Origin: Lineus longissimus
Lineage: Eukaryota; Nemertea; Pilidiophora; Heteronemertea; Lineidae
Length of the DNA: 64,000 bases
Direction: 5' to 3'
Assembly (NCBI RefSeq): GCF_910592395.1
Contig: NC_088318.1
Span: forward strand, 3,040,001 to 3,104,000
Shown piece after piece: positions 37,592 to 49,835 of the stretch; the stretch's first letter is position 1; every line of letters starts with the position of its first letter. The notes below the pieces were generated by a model. It saw nothing but the letters and a program-made list of their open reading frames with translations, did not search any database and was not told the origin of the DNA. The position numbers and the translations under genes were made by a program.

Positions 37592-37885
37592 TTGAGTCTT
37601 GCTAAATCTTTCCCCATTGGGGACCTTATCTCCATATTCTCAATCAGCTTCTCATATAAAATGGTTAACTTTCATTTTCTGGTATTTCAATTTCAAACGG
37701 ATTTTGTACTATTTTGGAAGAGACTTGTTCAGGAACAAACAACACTATTCATAAAACGTACTGGGAATCTTTCAAGTTGTCTATCTGAATCTTTCCCCAT
37801 TGGTGGTGACCCCTTCCTGTTCGTATTTCCAATCACTTTCCACCATAAGAAGCTGACCTTGTCTTTTCTGGTATCGCGCATGAAT
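37592..37885 (+). repeat. Diverged direct duplication, about 185-bp period
   Basis: AAATCTTTCCCCATTGGGGACC at 37602 and GAATCTTTCCCCATTGGTGG at 37788 begin two similar blocks, both later containing CAATCA(G/C)CTT, ATAA(A/G)A and TTTTCTGGTAT. One plus-strand frame (37592-37981, 129 codons) spans both copies and reads similarly in each (KSFPIGD and ESFPIGG). Because the duplication keeps frame, the length of the frame is weak evidence for coding. I do not recognise the sequence. Confidence 0.5.
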
Positions 37886-37981
37886 CTAGGATCTTGGACC
37901 CGAACGTCGCCATGGCAACGCAAAAGGTTCTTTTTAATTACGACTTTGGTCATGTGTCAGATTTGGACTAATTTCCCATGA

Positions 37982-40294
37982 TTCATGACCGTGCATTTCT
38001 CATCAGGAGAAATCAGCGTCTTAGGTAACCCGACCGCAAAAATTTGATGTGATTCGTGTCCTGATCGCCGATAATTAACCTAACTCTGCACTCTTGCCGA
38101 TTACCATGTCTTGACTTAGTTCCGACTGACTTCACGCTAATTGTGAACTTGTTAATTTATAAGATCCCGATTGATTAGCAGAGGCGGAATCTGACGTTTC
38201 GAGCAGGCAAGAGACGCGCATGTTGACAAGTAGAATGAGTGGTTGGTTTTCAGGATGATTTTTGCGTAAATCATGCAAATCACGTACCGTAAATCATTGG
38301 GATTGAACTGGATCTCGATCCAGTCTAAAGCCGGGCAAATAAGAGTTGAGGCAATGGACAGTATTTTGGTGACCCTATAGGCCTGATTCTTGCAGTTTTC
38401 TCAATTTCATAGGCTTCTGGTCATTAATATACCGTACAATTGTCAAGAAAAAAACTGCAAAAGTTTCGCAGCTGTTTTATTTTGGCTGATTTCACGATCA
38501 AGAATTGCGAAAATATAAATTAAAATTTTTTTTTGATTTGAAAGGTGATGTTGTTTTATAACATCCCCCCAAAGCTTTGGAATGCTGAAGTGTTTCGTCC
38601 GCAGATTTTTGGGAAAGAAAAGCTCAGTTTATAGGAACAACTCCACCAGGCAAAATTACTTCATACAGAGTACGACTTCGATATGACTATAACAGCGACA
38701 GGCTCATTCTGATATCAGGCACATAGAGATAGAAATTGACTAATTTCATTCCACTGACTCAGAAATGGCATTCATAAGTCATGAAGGTGATCTGTTGATT
38801 TCAAAACTGCTAATTAACGAGCTGGTCAGCATTATAAAAATTTTCTGAACTGACAGTCTGACTAGCATTTCTCATAACTTTTAAGTCTTCCTTTTGGGAA
38901 AGTCTCCTTGGTATAATATGTGGACTCATTCCTAAGGCTTAGGATATTGTTTACACACTTCTTCCACTAATTACACATGTATTGTGTGAATCTGGGATTA
39001 AATGGTCACCTCACATGACCTTTCACAGAGCAAGTGAAAACTATAACTTGCTGGAGACCTTGTAGTACTTTTTCAAGCACAACAAATTGCTGGGGAGGGG
39101 AGGGGGTTGCAGGTAAGGTCACCAACTTTTTATGGCCACCTGAAAGCTTGCTGTGTATATACTGCAACTGAAATACTGGCAAAACCAGACCCCATGAAAA
39201 TTTAATGAGACACTGTGTAGTTTTTAATGTTACACAGGGATCAAGCAGCAGTGGACAATAATGATGTATTGGTTGATAGACCACAGGTATTCGCCTTGAG
39301 TACTTCCTCTGATGAACTGCTAAAAGTATCAACCTTCAACTGATCTCAATTTTCCAAGACCATTCCAACGCAAGCGTTTAACTTCTGAATTCGAAACCAT
39401 CTGAACGACCCAAGGCAATTACGGACCGGAAGATTAAACAGCGCAGGGCAAAGAACTTACACCAACCACCAAAGGATGCGTCCAATTTAACGAGAGCTTC
39501 CAACTCTCTGGTTAAAAGCCCAGCTTCTCACTGAGTGAAATCGAAACCTACTAAAAATTCACCTGCAATCATTATTTTCCTAACTGGTTGTTTAATTGCC
39601 GACTACTGGCTCTGATCAAGGCGGGAAACCATCCAACTGATATCGTTTATTGCCCAGTGCACTCACCATAAGGGTTGGCTCCAAGTGAAGTTGACCAGGA
39701 CAAACTATAAGAGTTATGTTCATAAAATTACAGGCAAAATCGGCAACTTTGAAATGACGCCAAATGAAAGTCGTGGAGATCAATAAAGTTCATTGGAGTC
39801 AAATTCATCGCAACTTTTCTAACCTGCTAATTTTTACTCTGAACACGCGAGGAAAATTAGAGAATGATCAAGACGTTTGCGTACCTTAATCATAGTCTTC
39901 TGGTCAGTATAACAAAACAGGGCCGATGTTTTTCTCGGCGAACATTTTCTGCATCAAATCATCGCAGCCGGCGTAATATTTGAGACGAAGAAACAAGACG
40001 GTAATTGCGCAGATGGACGCCTAATAACGGATTCTTTCAGAAATATGAAAATCGTCACAATCATTCGGCGCACTCTGGAGGACAATTATCGACATTAGAG
40101 GAAGTCAAGTAAATGGACGAGACCCAACCTCGCACCCAGGTAGTGCGACTAGTATTTGAACTCAACCTGGTGTCCGGTAGTTTTAAAACCAGAAGGCAGC
40201 CCATCCATCACTAGCAATCTTTTTGGTCATGGGGGAGGCAAAACACCCCTTTCAGCCTCTTTTAGCTAAAACATCTGCCAAACTCTACAGAAAA
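37982..40294. other. Non-coding stretch, no gene recognised
   Basis: About 2.3 kb. A perfect octamer lies at 38273-38280 next to AATTA-rich DNA at 38060-38160. 38410-38560 is AT-rich with a GCGAAAATA-type motif that also occurs near 41070-41100 and 41590. A 108-codon minus-strand frame (39006-39332) shows no domain. Confidence 0.5.
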
Positions 40295-40334
40295 AACACA
40301 TTTTTTAGACGATTTAGGGCCTAAAAAATGTGTT
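40295..40334. repeat. Perfect 14-bp stem hairpin
   Basis: AACACATTTTTTAG at 40295-40308 is exactly complementary to CTAAAAAATGTGTT at 40321-40334 around a 12-nt loop (ACGATTTAGGGC). It lies about 90 bp from the tRNA-derived SINE head at 40421-40500. Function is unknown. Confidence 0.75.
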
Positions 40335-40394
40335 GCGTTCATGTATGTCTTGGTTGAATTTCACATGAACGTAGTATAAAAGTGTTATTTTCCC

Positions 40395-40500
40395 CCATCT
40401 CTACGGCCCTTGAGATGAAACTGCGGTGATCGAACCAATCATTGAAAGCTACAACCTCCTGATTATGAGCTCCGTGCACTGACCACAACGCGACAGACCG
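40395..40500 (-). mobile_element. tRNA-Met-like SINE head, minus strand
   Basis: On the minus strand the order is a weak A-box region (TCGCGTTGTGGTCAGTGCA, from 40495 downwards), then GAGCTCATAATCAGGAGG (CAT in the anticodon-loop position), then GGTTCGATCACC (B box, 40425-40436). The same CTCATAATCAGGAGG block occurs in the SINE at 57101-57152, so both come from one tRNA-Met-like family. The 3' body towards 40395 cannot be delimited. Confidence 0.6.
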
Positions 40501-41445
40501 CCCAAATGATGTCCCAAGAATGAACAGAACCTTGAGAAGTACGAGAGCTAAAAAGACGTAATCTATCCTGGCCAGTCTTACAGTGTCTTACCACGATACA
40601 ACATAAACGGCTAAAACGGCAAATTGCAGCGAAAAAACTTTGGTGTCATTTTCTATGACTACCCTCTTCAGCCGCTGGTAACCATGGCAATGGATAGTTT
40701 GAAAATCAAGCCCGCCTTATTAGGAATGTCAGCTTTGAAACCGGTGGCAAAGATGCTTTAGAAAAAGATGTACATCGGGTTGATGTGACAATAACGCACT
40801 TGCGTTTCGTGAGTGATCTAAGTCGGTTCGCCACTGCGATCAAATTTCAGGAAACGCAACGAAACTGGTCAAAAATGCAACCGAGGATAAAACATTGGAT
40901 TGGATGTATTGTCGTCATTGAAGTGCATGCAATGGTCAGCGTTTGAAAACTTTGTAACATGACATGATCGTTTTTTCGGGACACCAGGCCAGGATTCTAC
41001 CTGAGACAGCTTTGATAATTCTGCTTTGATATCAAGTTGAAGATAGTACTAAAATTGCTCAATTTTTGCGAGTGTTTTATTTTCGCAGATTTGTGAATAA
41101 CCTCAATTCGTGAAGAAAAAAAAATCACAAAGATTTTCAGCATTTTTTCAAAGTTATAATTTTTAACCGAAGTGAAATGCAAACATATTGATGCCAATTT
41201 TCTGCCTAACGATGGCTTTCTTCTGACATCATGGCCTCAACCTGCCTGTTTTTTCTGGTAAGTAATAAGAAATGTGACACTTACCAACCCACCGATTGTT
41301 TGCCATCAGTTAGATGAGGTTTCTTCGCCTGTCATTAGAATATCAGGAAACGCCAGAAGTTTTGATTAACGAATGTTTGACAATCATTAATTTGAGTTCA
41401 CGCAGGGTGAGGTGCACTAATAACACAGTGGTGAGAGGTACCGTA
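40501..41445. other. Non-coding stretch, no gene recognised
   Basis: Unique AT-rich sequence with A runs near 41116. No coding signal, no clear repeat. Confidence 0.5.
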
Positions 41446-41575
41446 GGACTGAAAACAGAAAAAAAATTGCGCATCTTCATTTTTGCAATTTCGAAAAAAT
41501 TACTGAAAAAAAAAACTTGCAATTTTTTTAATTTTTTGCAACTACAAAATTTCTTTCTGTTTTTCAAATAATATG
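41446..41575. repeat. Imperfect AT-rich inverted repeat
   Basis: CTGAAAACAGAAAAAAAATT near 41451 and TTGCAATTTCG near 41482 are roughly complementary to GCAATTTTTTTAATTTTTTG and AATTTCTTTCTGTTTTTCAA near 41518-41569. Overlapping open frames on both strands here are a consequence of this near-palindromic structure. It may be a decayed MITE, but no exact termini are visible. Confidence 0.5.
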
Positions 41576-42399
41576 TTTTTACAATTTGTATTTTCGCAAA
41601 TCTAGGTCATTTGCCGAATCTACAAAAATAAGCAACCCATGAAAATGTTGAGGTTTACAGCATTCAGAAGTATCCTAAAACATGTAAAGATCAGTTTGAC
41701 GCTTTTAGTAACTTGAAAAGGAACGCGACTTATAAGCCCAACCTACTAAGTCAGGGAAATAGTCAAAAAAAAAAGAACGCGGAAACTCCACAAATTTTAC
41801 GTGGTGGTACTCAATGATGAAATCTCAAAATTTACGTGGTAAGGACCACGAAGACCAAGACTAACCTACATTAAAGTACAATCACACTCACATACATCTA
41901 CACTGAGAGCCATCACCAAGTTTTCCAACGTTAAGAGACAGTCAGAAAATCGAGAAAAGATTTGAGAAATATCAGTAATTTATGCACATTAAGTGCACCA
42001 AGCAGTGTTTCTTGATGATGAAATCTCTAAATTCATCAAAATGGCGCCAAGAAGACCATGACCAATGAAGTATAATCAGACCATACTAACACACGTGTGC
42101 ATCAAACTGTACATGGCGGCTTTCAACAGCAAGAGACAATAAACAACGAGTCAATGTCACCAGTCTGTTAGACATTTGATAAGAAAAACATATATTTATA
42201 TCACTTGAATATATTTTACCTGGAACTGATAATGGCCACTGATGATAATTTCAAGTTGGAATTGCCAGATTGGAATTGCCGATAAGCAGGCCCGCATCAG
42301 AACATTAGGAAGAGTCAACAATATGGCAGAAGATTGCAGTGATATTTGGACACTGATTAGAGAACATTCACCAAAAGATTGTCTTGAGTAAGCAGGTAC
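41576..42399. repeat. Non-coding stretch with an old ~200-bp duplication
   Basis: The series GATGATGAAATCTC, AAGACCA(A/T)GAC, a run of CACACTCACATAC/ACTAACACACG, then CAACG(T)TAAGAGACA/CAACAGCAAGAGACA occurs at about 41812-41945 and again at 42012-42140. Identity is moderate with gaps, so it is an old direct duplication. No coding signal. Confidence 0.5.
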
Positions 42400-43640
42400 T
42401 TGTTAGTATTAACTCCAGTACAAAGGAACTGACTTGAACACAGACAATAATTTGCAATGAACCCAATTCAAATATTGCTTTCGGGTGAGGACAATTTCTG
42501 TACAACAGAACTGACTTGTACACAGACAATATTTTGTCAAGACCCAATTCAAGCATCGCTTTCCATCAGGGAATATCCAGTACTAAGGAACTGACTTGCA
42601 CACAGACAATATTTTGTCAAGACCCAATTCAAGCATCGTTTTCCATCAGGGAAACTCCAGTACTAAGGAACTGACTTGTACACAGACAATATTTTGTCAA
42701 GACCCAATTCAAGCATCGTTTTCCATCAGGGAAACTCCAGTACTAAGGAACTGACTTGTACACAGACAATATTTTGTCAAGACTCAATTCAAGCATCGTT
42801 TTCCATCAGGGAAACTCCAGTACTGAGGAACTGACTTGTACACAGACAATATTTTGTCAAGACCCAATTCAAGCATCGCTTTCCATCAGGGAAACTCCAG
42901 TACAAAGGAACTGACTTGTACACAGACAATATTTTCTCAAGACCCAATTCAAGCATCGTTTTTTCATCAGGGAAACTCCAGTACTAAGGAACTGACTTGT
43001 ACACAGACAATATTTTGTCAAGACCCAATTCAAGCATCGTTTTCCATCAGGGAAACTCCAGTACTAAGGAACTGACTTGTACACAGACAATATTTTGTCA
43101 AGACCCAATTCAAGCATCGTTTTCCATCAGGAAAACTCCAGTACTGAGGAACTGACTTGTACACAGACAATATTTTGTCAAGACCCAATTCAAGCATCGC
43201 TTTCCATCAGGGAAACTCCAGTACTAAGGAACCGACTTGTACACAGACAATATTTTGTCAAGACCCAATTCAAGCATCGTTTTCCATCAGGAAAACTCCA
43301 GTACTGAGGAACTGACTTGTACACAGACAATATTTTGTCAAGACCCAATTTAAGCGTCGTTTTCCATCAGGGAAACTCCAGTACTAAGGAAATGACTTGT
43401 ACACAGACAATATTTTGTCAAGAACCAATTCAAGCGTCGTTTTCCATCAGGGAATATCCAGTACTAAGGAAGTGACTTGTACATAGAGACAATATTTCAT
43501 CAAGAACCCAACTCCAATATTACCTTATCTTGAGGACAGCACCAGTACTAAGGAAATGATACATACAGAAGATATTTTCCAAAGAACCCAATTCAATTCA
43601 TTGCTTTTCGCCAATGACAGCTCCAGCACAAACTGCTTAG
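42400..43640. repeat. Minisatellite, 80-bp unit, about 15 copies
   Basis: CTGACTTGTACACAGACAAT recurs at 42511, 42591, 42671, 42751, 42831, 42911, 42992, 43072, 43152 and so on to 43472. The spacing is 80 bp except for one 81-bp step caused by an extra T near 42962. Units continue with ATTTTGTCAAGACCCAATTC, AAGCATCG(T/C)TTTCCATCAGG and AAACTCCAGTACTAAGGAA. Central copies are nearly identical and edge copies (42429; 43557) are diverged. As 80 is not a multiple of three, frames break and restart; the short frames inside are by-products. Confidence 0.95.
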
Positions 43641-44410
43641 ACAAGACATTACGGCTCGGGCAAATTTCATTTCTCGACTCCTGATTGCTTCCGTACACCT
43701 CAGTGTATATCTTGTTCTTCATTAAAAGGGTCAGTGCTAATGAGCTATTTATTACCTAGCGAAGTTAATGACTATATTCGCAATTGGTATGCAAATAGCA
43801 TACGCTCAGCTACTTATTATTGCGAGCAAGAAATACACTGTTTAGAAGAGAAACATTCGGGCGCGGAGGGCGGTAAAAACAACTTATTTAGTTGCGGCGT
43901 ATAATTTGTGTAATACTGCAGGTTGTTTTTACCGGATTTGGGTATAGAATATGTAGAACGCAGAAGATGGATTTCCCCTTTGCGGATTCCTTGAGAACAA
44001 TACACGCCATTCTCTCGGCGATGCTAGACCAATCAAAATGGGCGATAATGACACTGGTTAAATCATCAATAATTTGTTAAAACAACACCGATGCGGAACG
44101 CACCCGATTCATCATGGCTAGCGTCACCAGGACAATGGTCGACTGGCCACCTCTTAATGTGTTTGAATGTCTGAGTATCGGCCTTGACTTGAGATCGTAG
44201 GGCGTTACAGCATCAAAGAGGCAAACGAATCTGCTTGGAAAAGGAAACAGAGCGTGGCTTTGAGTCCATGGTCATGCGAAAGTGCAGAATACACAAATAG
44301 GGGAGTCAAAACGTTTTTTTCTTCAGAAAATGCCTATTTGAGTTGGGGCAGTTCGAACTTTTTGTAAGAAGACTCAGATTTTCAACTTTTAACCAAAAAA
44401 GAACACATCT
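43641..44410. other. Non-coding stretch, no gene recognised
   Basis: Unique sequence. A perfect octamer at 43789-43796 sits within AATTGGTATGCAAATAGCAT, next to AATGAGCTATTTATTACC. No coding signal. Confidence 0.5.
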
Positions 44411-44551
44411 GAAGGACGGCACTTGTCAGTCCCAAGGGTGTCCATAATAGAGAGGTTCAATTCAATTTGACCTCTCTAATCAGGACACCTCTCTATTAAG
44501 GACGGCACTTGTCAGTCCCAAGGGTGTCCATAATAAAGAGGTTCTACTGTA
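44411..44551 (-). mobile_element. MITE family A, copy 6, reverse and internally duplicated
   Basis: The plus strand ends AGAGGTTCTACTGTA at 44551, the complement of the family left end. GGACGGCACTTGTCAGTCCC occurs at 44414 and 44500, 86 bp apart, so the left half is present twice in tandem. CAATTTGACCTCTCTAATCA between them is the complement of the family core. The right terminal repeat is missing. Confidence 0.8.
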
Positions 44552-46877
44552 TATGGTTCTTCCTGTACACAAAAAAATCTGAAATTATCTTTTGGTGAAC
44601 AAAGGCAATGCACATTGTAAGGTTTTCATTTAGGGCATCTCCTCACCGTCTAAATCTCAACAAATAAACAAAGGGGAGAGTGCACAAACATTCATCACAT
44701 ACGCAACAGATATATAACTTATCATCTCGGCTATAACCATCAGTAATGTCTGGAAAAAATGAAAAATGCGTAGGGACATTCGAGTTTCAATAATTTACGA
44801 GGTCCCCCAGTAGGACTCTAATAGTCTCGGCTTATGACACAATGGGGAATAGAGAATTATAAACTACCGTTCTATCGTGAACCACTGGCCGTTTCTAATT
44901 ACATGTACGAGGAAAGCTTGTTTTTCTGAGCGGGTTTTCGATGTTTTTCTCGATGCTGCAGGTACTGAATAGTACTAAATGTAAATATTTTAGGTCGATT
45001 TGAATATGGAGACTGATGGTGTTGAGGTAAATATGCTGGACATAGTAATAAAATAATACCTTTGCCGTTCTTACATAAAAACATGATGGGGCGGGCTAAT
45101 ATAGTCGACAGTAGCCCTAGACAAACTGACTGAGCACAGAAATCAACATGACGAAATGAATGAAGCAAATGCTTTGATGGCTTATTATGGCTTTCCAATA
45201 CAAAAATGGTCATTGTGCAATAGGCCTATTGTTGAAGCAACAGAAAGAAGTCTGGTACTTTTTACAGCCCGGGAATATACGATTTTGTGGAACATTTGAA
45301 TGGGGGGGATAAAAACCCTCTAACTATCGATAACACCTCAGTACCGCTACCAAAGTAATGCATTACCTCAAACGGCTGACAGCCACCATAATCCAGGATT
45401 AATGCATTACTTCTCAATCTTTTTATGTAATAACCAAAGCCTTCGAATAATGGCCAGGCGTGATCTATCATCTTATAATTGAAGTGTCGGATTAAAAAGC
45501 TACAGACTCTACCGCGTGTAAAAAATGAACTTTGGTCCGAGAAAAACCTACAGACAAAACCAGAGTGACTAATGAGTGTGATCTGAGAAAGGACGTGGAG
45601 CCGTGAAAATAATATTCATATTGTAAGCAGGCGGTGTCATTAGATGATCTGACGTGTTGCTGATTGAAGATTCTCCTGCAGACATCAGACAAGCTGGCAG
45701 AGCATTGAGCGGCTTTTGTCAAATGGTGAGACGCCGATAGATACAGTAATGTCACACAGAGACAGCCAATCACAATGCAGTCGTATCAATAGAATTTTGA
45801 TTCAACATGTTCACCCTGACTGATCAGTTTTCCCGCATTTTGCTTCAAACATCTTGAACAATTGATGACATGACCTCATGTCACATCACAGGCCGTATGT
45901 AAAAATCATCACTAAAAATGAGCCGTAAAAAAACCCTGGTGTTGGAGATCAGAATCAAAACCGGGAAGTTACAATTTCACCAACCTTCTGGCATGTTCCA
46001 TAACCCAAATTCACGAGTTGTGGATGGCTCAAAGATCAACTTTTTTTAAATGTTTGCGGAAAAAGCTGATTGACACAGCCGTCAAGCTCAGGTTGATATC
46101 ATCAACAACACAGACACACTTATTTGAAAGCCATAAAATAATCTGAAGATGACCCTATCCCTTTTCAACATACATCCAATGTTATTATGAGTATGATACA
46201 CGGCCAAATAGGCTTGGCCTAAACAGTCAAAAAGGTTTCTATCTCACAAAGCGCAGCGACCAGTGTTTTTCTGGTACAATATAGGCCTAATCCTCGACTT
46301 CATCAAGTCGGATATGATTCACAAAGCGGCTTAGAAAGGCGAGACCATCTCATATCATAACATGCAAAGTCCTTGATCCGATCATCGCAAAAAAACAACG
46401 TGATGTCATCTTCATTCCTTTGCAATGCGACACTTAGCCGTTTTTCGCCATTTTATGCCTCGGATGTGGGTGCACCCAACAAAAGCAACAGCCATCCTGG
46501 TTCGACGCTTTGATGTGCGTGTAACACGATGGCGGTGACAACCTCGTCATCCCATTGTAACAGTAATCCACCGATGACAATCCCAGAGATAAAGTGAAGA
46601 TCCTCCAGTGTTAATCCAGCGAACGACACTCCGCTAAAGAGGCACCTGTCTACTAGTCAAAGGCAAGGGCCACATTAAAGGGAGTTCAAGATTAATTGTT
46701 GTTAAAGACAATGTACGTATTGATGGAGCCCCTTTATAACAACAATTCATTCAACCAATTTGAGACACCAAATGGTATCATCGGATAAGCCATAACTGCT
46801 TTGGTTGGAGGTTATCATGCTGTGAGCTCCAATTTTCATTTCTCTGAGCACAGATTCTCATCATCTCAATTCTCAGA
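44552..46877. other. Non-coding stretch, no gene recognised
   Basis: About 2.3 kb of unique sequence. Minus-strand frames of 104, 69 and 93 codons between 44899 and 45773 have no recognisable domain and do not join into a plausible exon set. Confidence 0.5.
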
Positions 46878-46945
46878 GCCAAGACCCAAGTTTCTCCAGC
46901 CCAGACCCAAGTTTCTCCAGCCCAGACCCAAGTTTCTCCAAGCCC
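46878..46945 (+). repeat. Short minisatellite, 21-bp period
   Basis: AGACCCAAGTTTCTCCA starts at 46882, 46903 and 46924, exactly 21 bp apart and almost identical. The period keeps frame, giving short open frames on both strands at 46778-47031, which I regard as by-products. Confidence 0.9.
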
Positions 46946-49055
46946 AAACTGTGAAACCAAACAGAAATCAACTGGTCTTCAAATTAGGTGGCAAGGTACC
47001 CAAACCAATGAGTCAAAGGGGTCAGGGGTGAGACAGTCACAACATGTCTGCAGATATTTCTCGGTGATAAGTATGTTTTCGTAAGGTAGCCAGCCTGTCA
47101 TTTGCAAAATGAGACATCTTCATTAAGATGTGTGTTTAATGGAGGACATGAGAGAGCTTGTGAGGATTACAGTAGCGCATGGAATGATTAAGAGAATCTT
47201 GAACGGGCAGCAATGAGAAGTCTAAAGGTGCTCACATGGTTGAGTGGTGCAATATGCATGTGAGGTTGTGCTTTTGTCTCATTTATAGATTGTAGATTGT
47301 GCCCAGGTACCTTGGGTGCAGAACAACAGTGGAACATTGCACTTACAGCAGTCAGGGAAGGATCCTAAAAGAAGGCGCTGTGCTACTTCTAGCTATTGTC
47401 GTCCCTTTTTTATTATGCCAGTCTCCTGGCATAGTTGAATTGAAAGTAGCAAGATAGCCAGATAAAAGTCTTTACGAATAAGTTTTTGGTCTGTATTTTT
47501 TGGGGGCAAATTGGCAGACCAATGACATTGAGAGAGGAGACCTAGTTGACCTTGTCAACTGTGACTCTGAACAACTAGAAATCTGTGCTATAAACACAGG
47601 ACCCCCAGCTATTCGACACTACTTCCCCTGGACTCAGGACCAAAATAAAACCATGTCCCATACTGTAGGCTCACAGCGAGAATGACAAGACACTTATCTT
47701 CTACCGGCACCATGAACAAGGAAATGGCAGTGAGGGGCCTCGCCCTAAAGAAGGGAACAATTATATCAGCAAATAAGGTCCAAAGGTAGACCACACCATG
47801 TCACCCGGAGACTCCAGCCAGCTCAGGGGGAGGAAATCCGATATGATTATCAGCGCATCATTCAGACCCTTATCGAGCTAATCGCCATTATGTATGAACA
47901 AAACCGCCGCCAGTTCAATAGCGGGCTCGGGTGATCATTGATAGGGGCAATAGCGATACCCTTGGCACAATAGCCACAGAGAGTTCGGCTTGATAGGGCC
48001 AATATCGGACTGTTTTGTAATCTTAATTAACATCGTCAGAGCGGCAGAGGAATTCGCCAAAAGCCATCTGGTGTTGAAGAGAAAACAACACTAATAGATC
48101 AGAACAATGGGATACTGTGGATGAGCTGAGCGGTAAGGGCTGCAAGGGTCTCATTTGGGTGTCAGGGACCAGGTAACTGGCTGTTGATGATGATGAGGCA
48201 CAACGTTTCGATCATGCATCATTTCTGTTACAGGTCTACTGTCTTAAACAACAGATGTTATAACAGAAGTCCAAGAGATTAGCGGCTGAAAATTCCTTAA
48301 CTAAGAAGGGGGCAAAGGCAAGGACAATGCAATAGGCACCATTGCACCTTCTCAGTTAGCGATAGGCATATAGCAAGCTGAATGTGCTTTAGCTAAATTT
48401 CAGCTCACACAGTGCCTGCCTACACAGAAATACCCCACACACATTCATCTTCATGCAGTATATACTCAGCCTTGCCTCAATAAACAAACCAGCAAAAAAG
48501 CCTCTTAATTACTACTCCGCAAGAGATGCCCAGCCAACACACTACACTTTTCCATCATGAGATCTTACCTTTGGAAAAAAAAACGGGAAAAAACTTGAAA
48601 ATTGAATTCCAATGTTTTCCTAAATATATCAAATCCTTAACAAGTGAATGTTGAAATACCGCTCTTCCTACTGTGCGTTGGGCTAATGTGAACTTGTCTA
48701 AATGCATCCAAGGATGGATGTTTAATCAACATACCAGAAAAAGCGTCATTTGATACTGCTTCTACATCAATTAAGCTTCTGGAGTAAATCAGTCATCTGG
48801 TTCTAATTAAAACCTATGTACAGTCCAGATGTTGGGATATAACATGTCTGGCTGTGGTTGCATTTTCAGAGGTAAATCTGTCATTAGAGTACTAAAATCA
48901 TCCCCTCATCCCACAAATTAGATAGATTTATCTGCCAAGTCCATAAGGATCGAATTTACTCTAATTTTAAAAGAACTTCTATTTCAACAGAACTCCAGAG
49001 CAAAGAAGCAGTCATCATTCAACTGGCCCCCTCAATGCTAAAAAAAAGATTAGTG
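46946..49055. other. Non-coding stretch, no gene recognised
   Basis: About 2.1 kb of unique sequence without recognisable coding signal. 47840-48060 is less AT-rich. A few TTAATTA words only. Confidence 0.5.
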
Positions 49056-49475
49056 AGTACTGTTCACAAAGTACTGTTCAATCTGATCACAAAGTACTGT
49101 TCAATCTGATCACAAAGTACTGTTCAATCCGATCACAAATTAATGTTCAATCTGATCAAAAAGTTCTGTTCAATCTGATCACAAAGTACTGTTCAATCTG
49201 ATCACAAAGTACTGTTCAATCTGATCACAAATTACTGTTCAATCTGATCACAAAGTACTGTTCAATCTGATCACAAAGTACTTTTCAATCTGATCACAAA
49301 TTACTGTTCAATCTGATCACGAAGTACTGTTCAATCTGATCACAAAGAACTGTTCAATCCAATCACAAAGTACTGTTCAATCTGATCACAAAGTACTGCT
49401 CAATCTGATCACAAATTACTGTTCAATCTGATCACAAAGTACTGTTCAATCCGATCACAAAGAACTGCTCTATCT
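49056..49475. repeat. Minisatellite, 23-bp unit, about 18 copies
   Basis: The unit GTACTGTTCAATCTGATCAC plus AAA recurs every 23 bp from 49071 to 49462 without any length change. Nearly every unit holds the palindrome TGATCA. Substitutions (GTACTG to GAACTG or TTACTG; CTGATC to CCGATC) are scattered and some are shared by distant units. No open frame runs through it, because 23 is not a multiple of three. Confidence 0.95.
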
Positions 49476-49734
49476 ATCTGTATGAAACCATAAACAATGA
49501 TGATGAGCCAACTTTCAAACTACATGAATGATTGATGCTTATAATGGACCAGGATTTCCCTGATAAAAACATGAGAGTCTACAGGGAACCTCGGGTGAAG
49601 GTTCTTAATGAAAACAGCAGGTACGTTGTACAGTTCTGGTAGCTGTGGCAGATATCAGCAAAACTCGGGGGAACCGTTAAGTTTCTCAACTAAAATGACA
49701 ACTTAAGACCCTTTATGGTTTGAGATGGGTTGGT
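49476..49734. other. Unique non-coding stretch
   Basis: No gene and no repeat seen. Confidence 0.5.
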
Positions 49735-49835
49735 CGGGTAGTGTTGTGATTCTTAGCCGGGGGTTGTGCGGTCAAATCTTTAGACAGTCTTCAGTCAGTG
49801 GGCAGGACACTTAATTTGGAAAGAACGACTGGTAG
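49735..49835 (+). mobile_element. tRNA-derived SINE fragment
   Basis: GGTAGTGTTGTGATTC is in A-box position, GCGGTCAAATCTTT matches the B box (GGTTCAAATC type), and GGGCAGGACACTTAATTTGG downstream resembles the CTTGGGCAAGACACTTAA motif found in many animal SINEs. The order and spacing suit a tRNA-derived SINE. The end is not definable. Confidence 0.5.

Noticed and set aside
39006-39332. 108-codon minus-strand frame
   Set aside because: No domain, no splice context, and length within chance for this much sequence.
41314-41571. Overlapping open frames on both strands (85 and 74 codons)
   Set aside because: Explained by the near-palindromic AT-rich inverted repeat at 41446-41575.
49056-49475. 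CRISPR-like array
   Set aside because: Direct tandem repeats without spacers, in eukaryotic DNA with no cas genes; it is a minisatellite.
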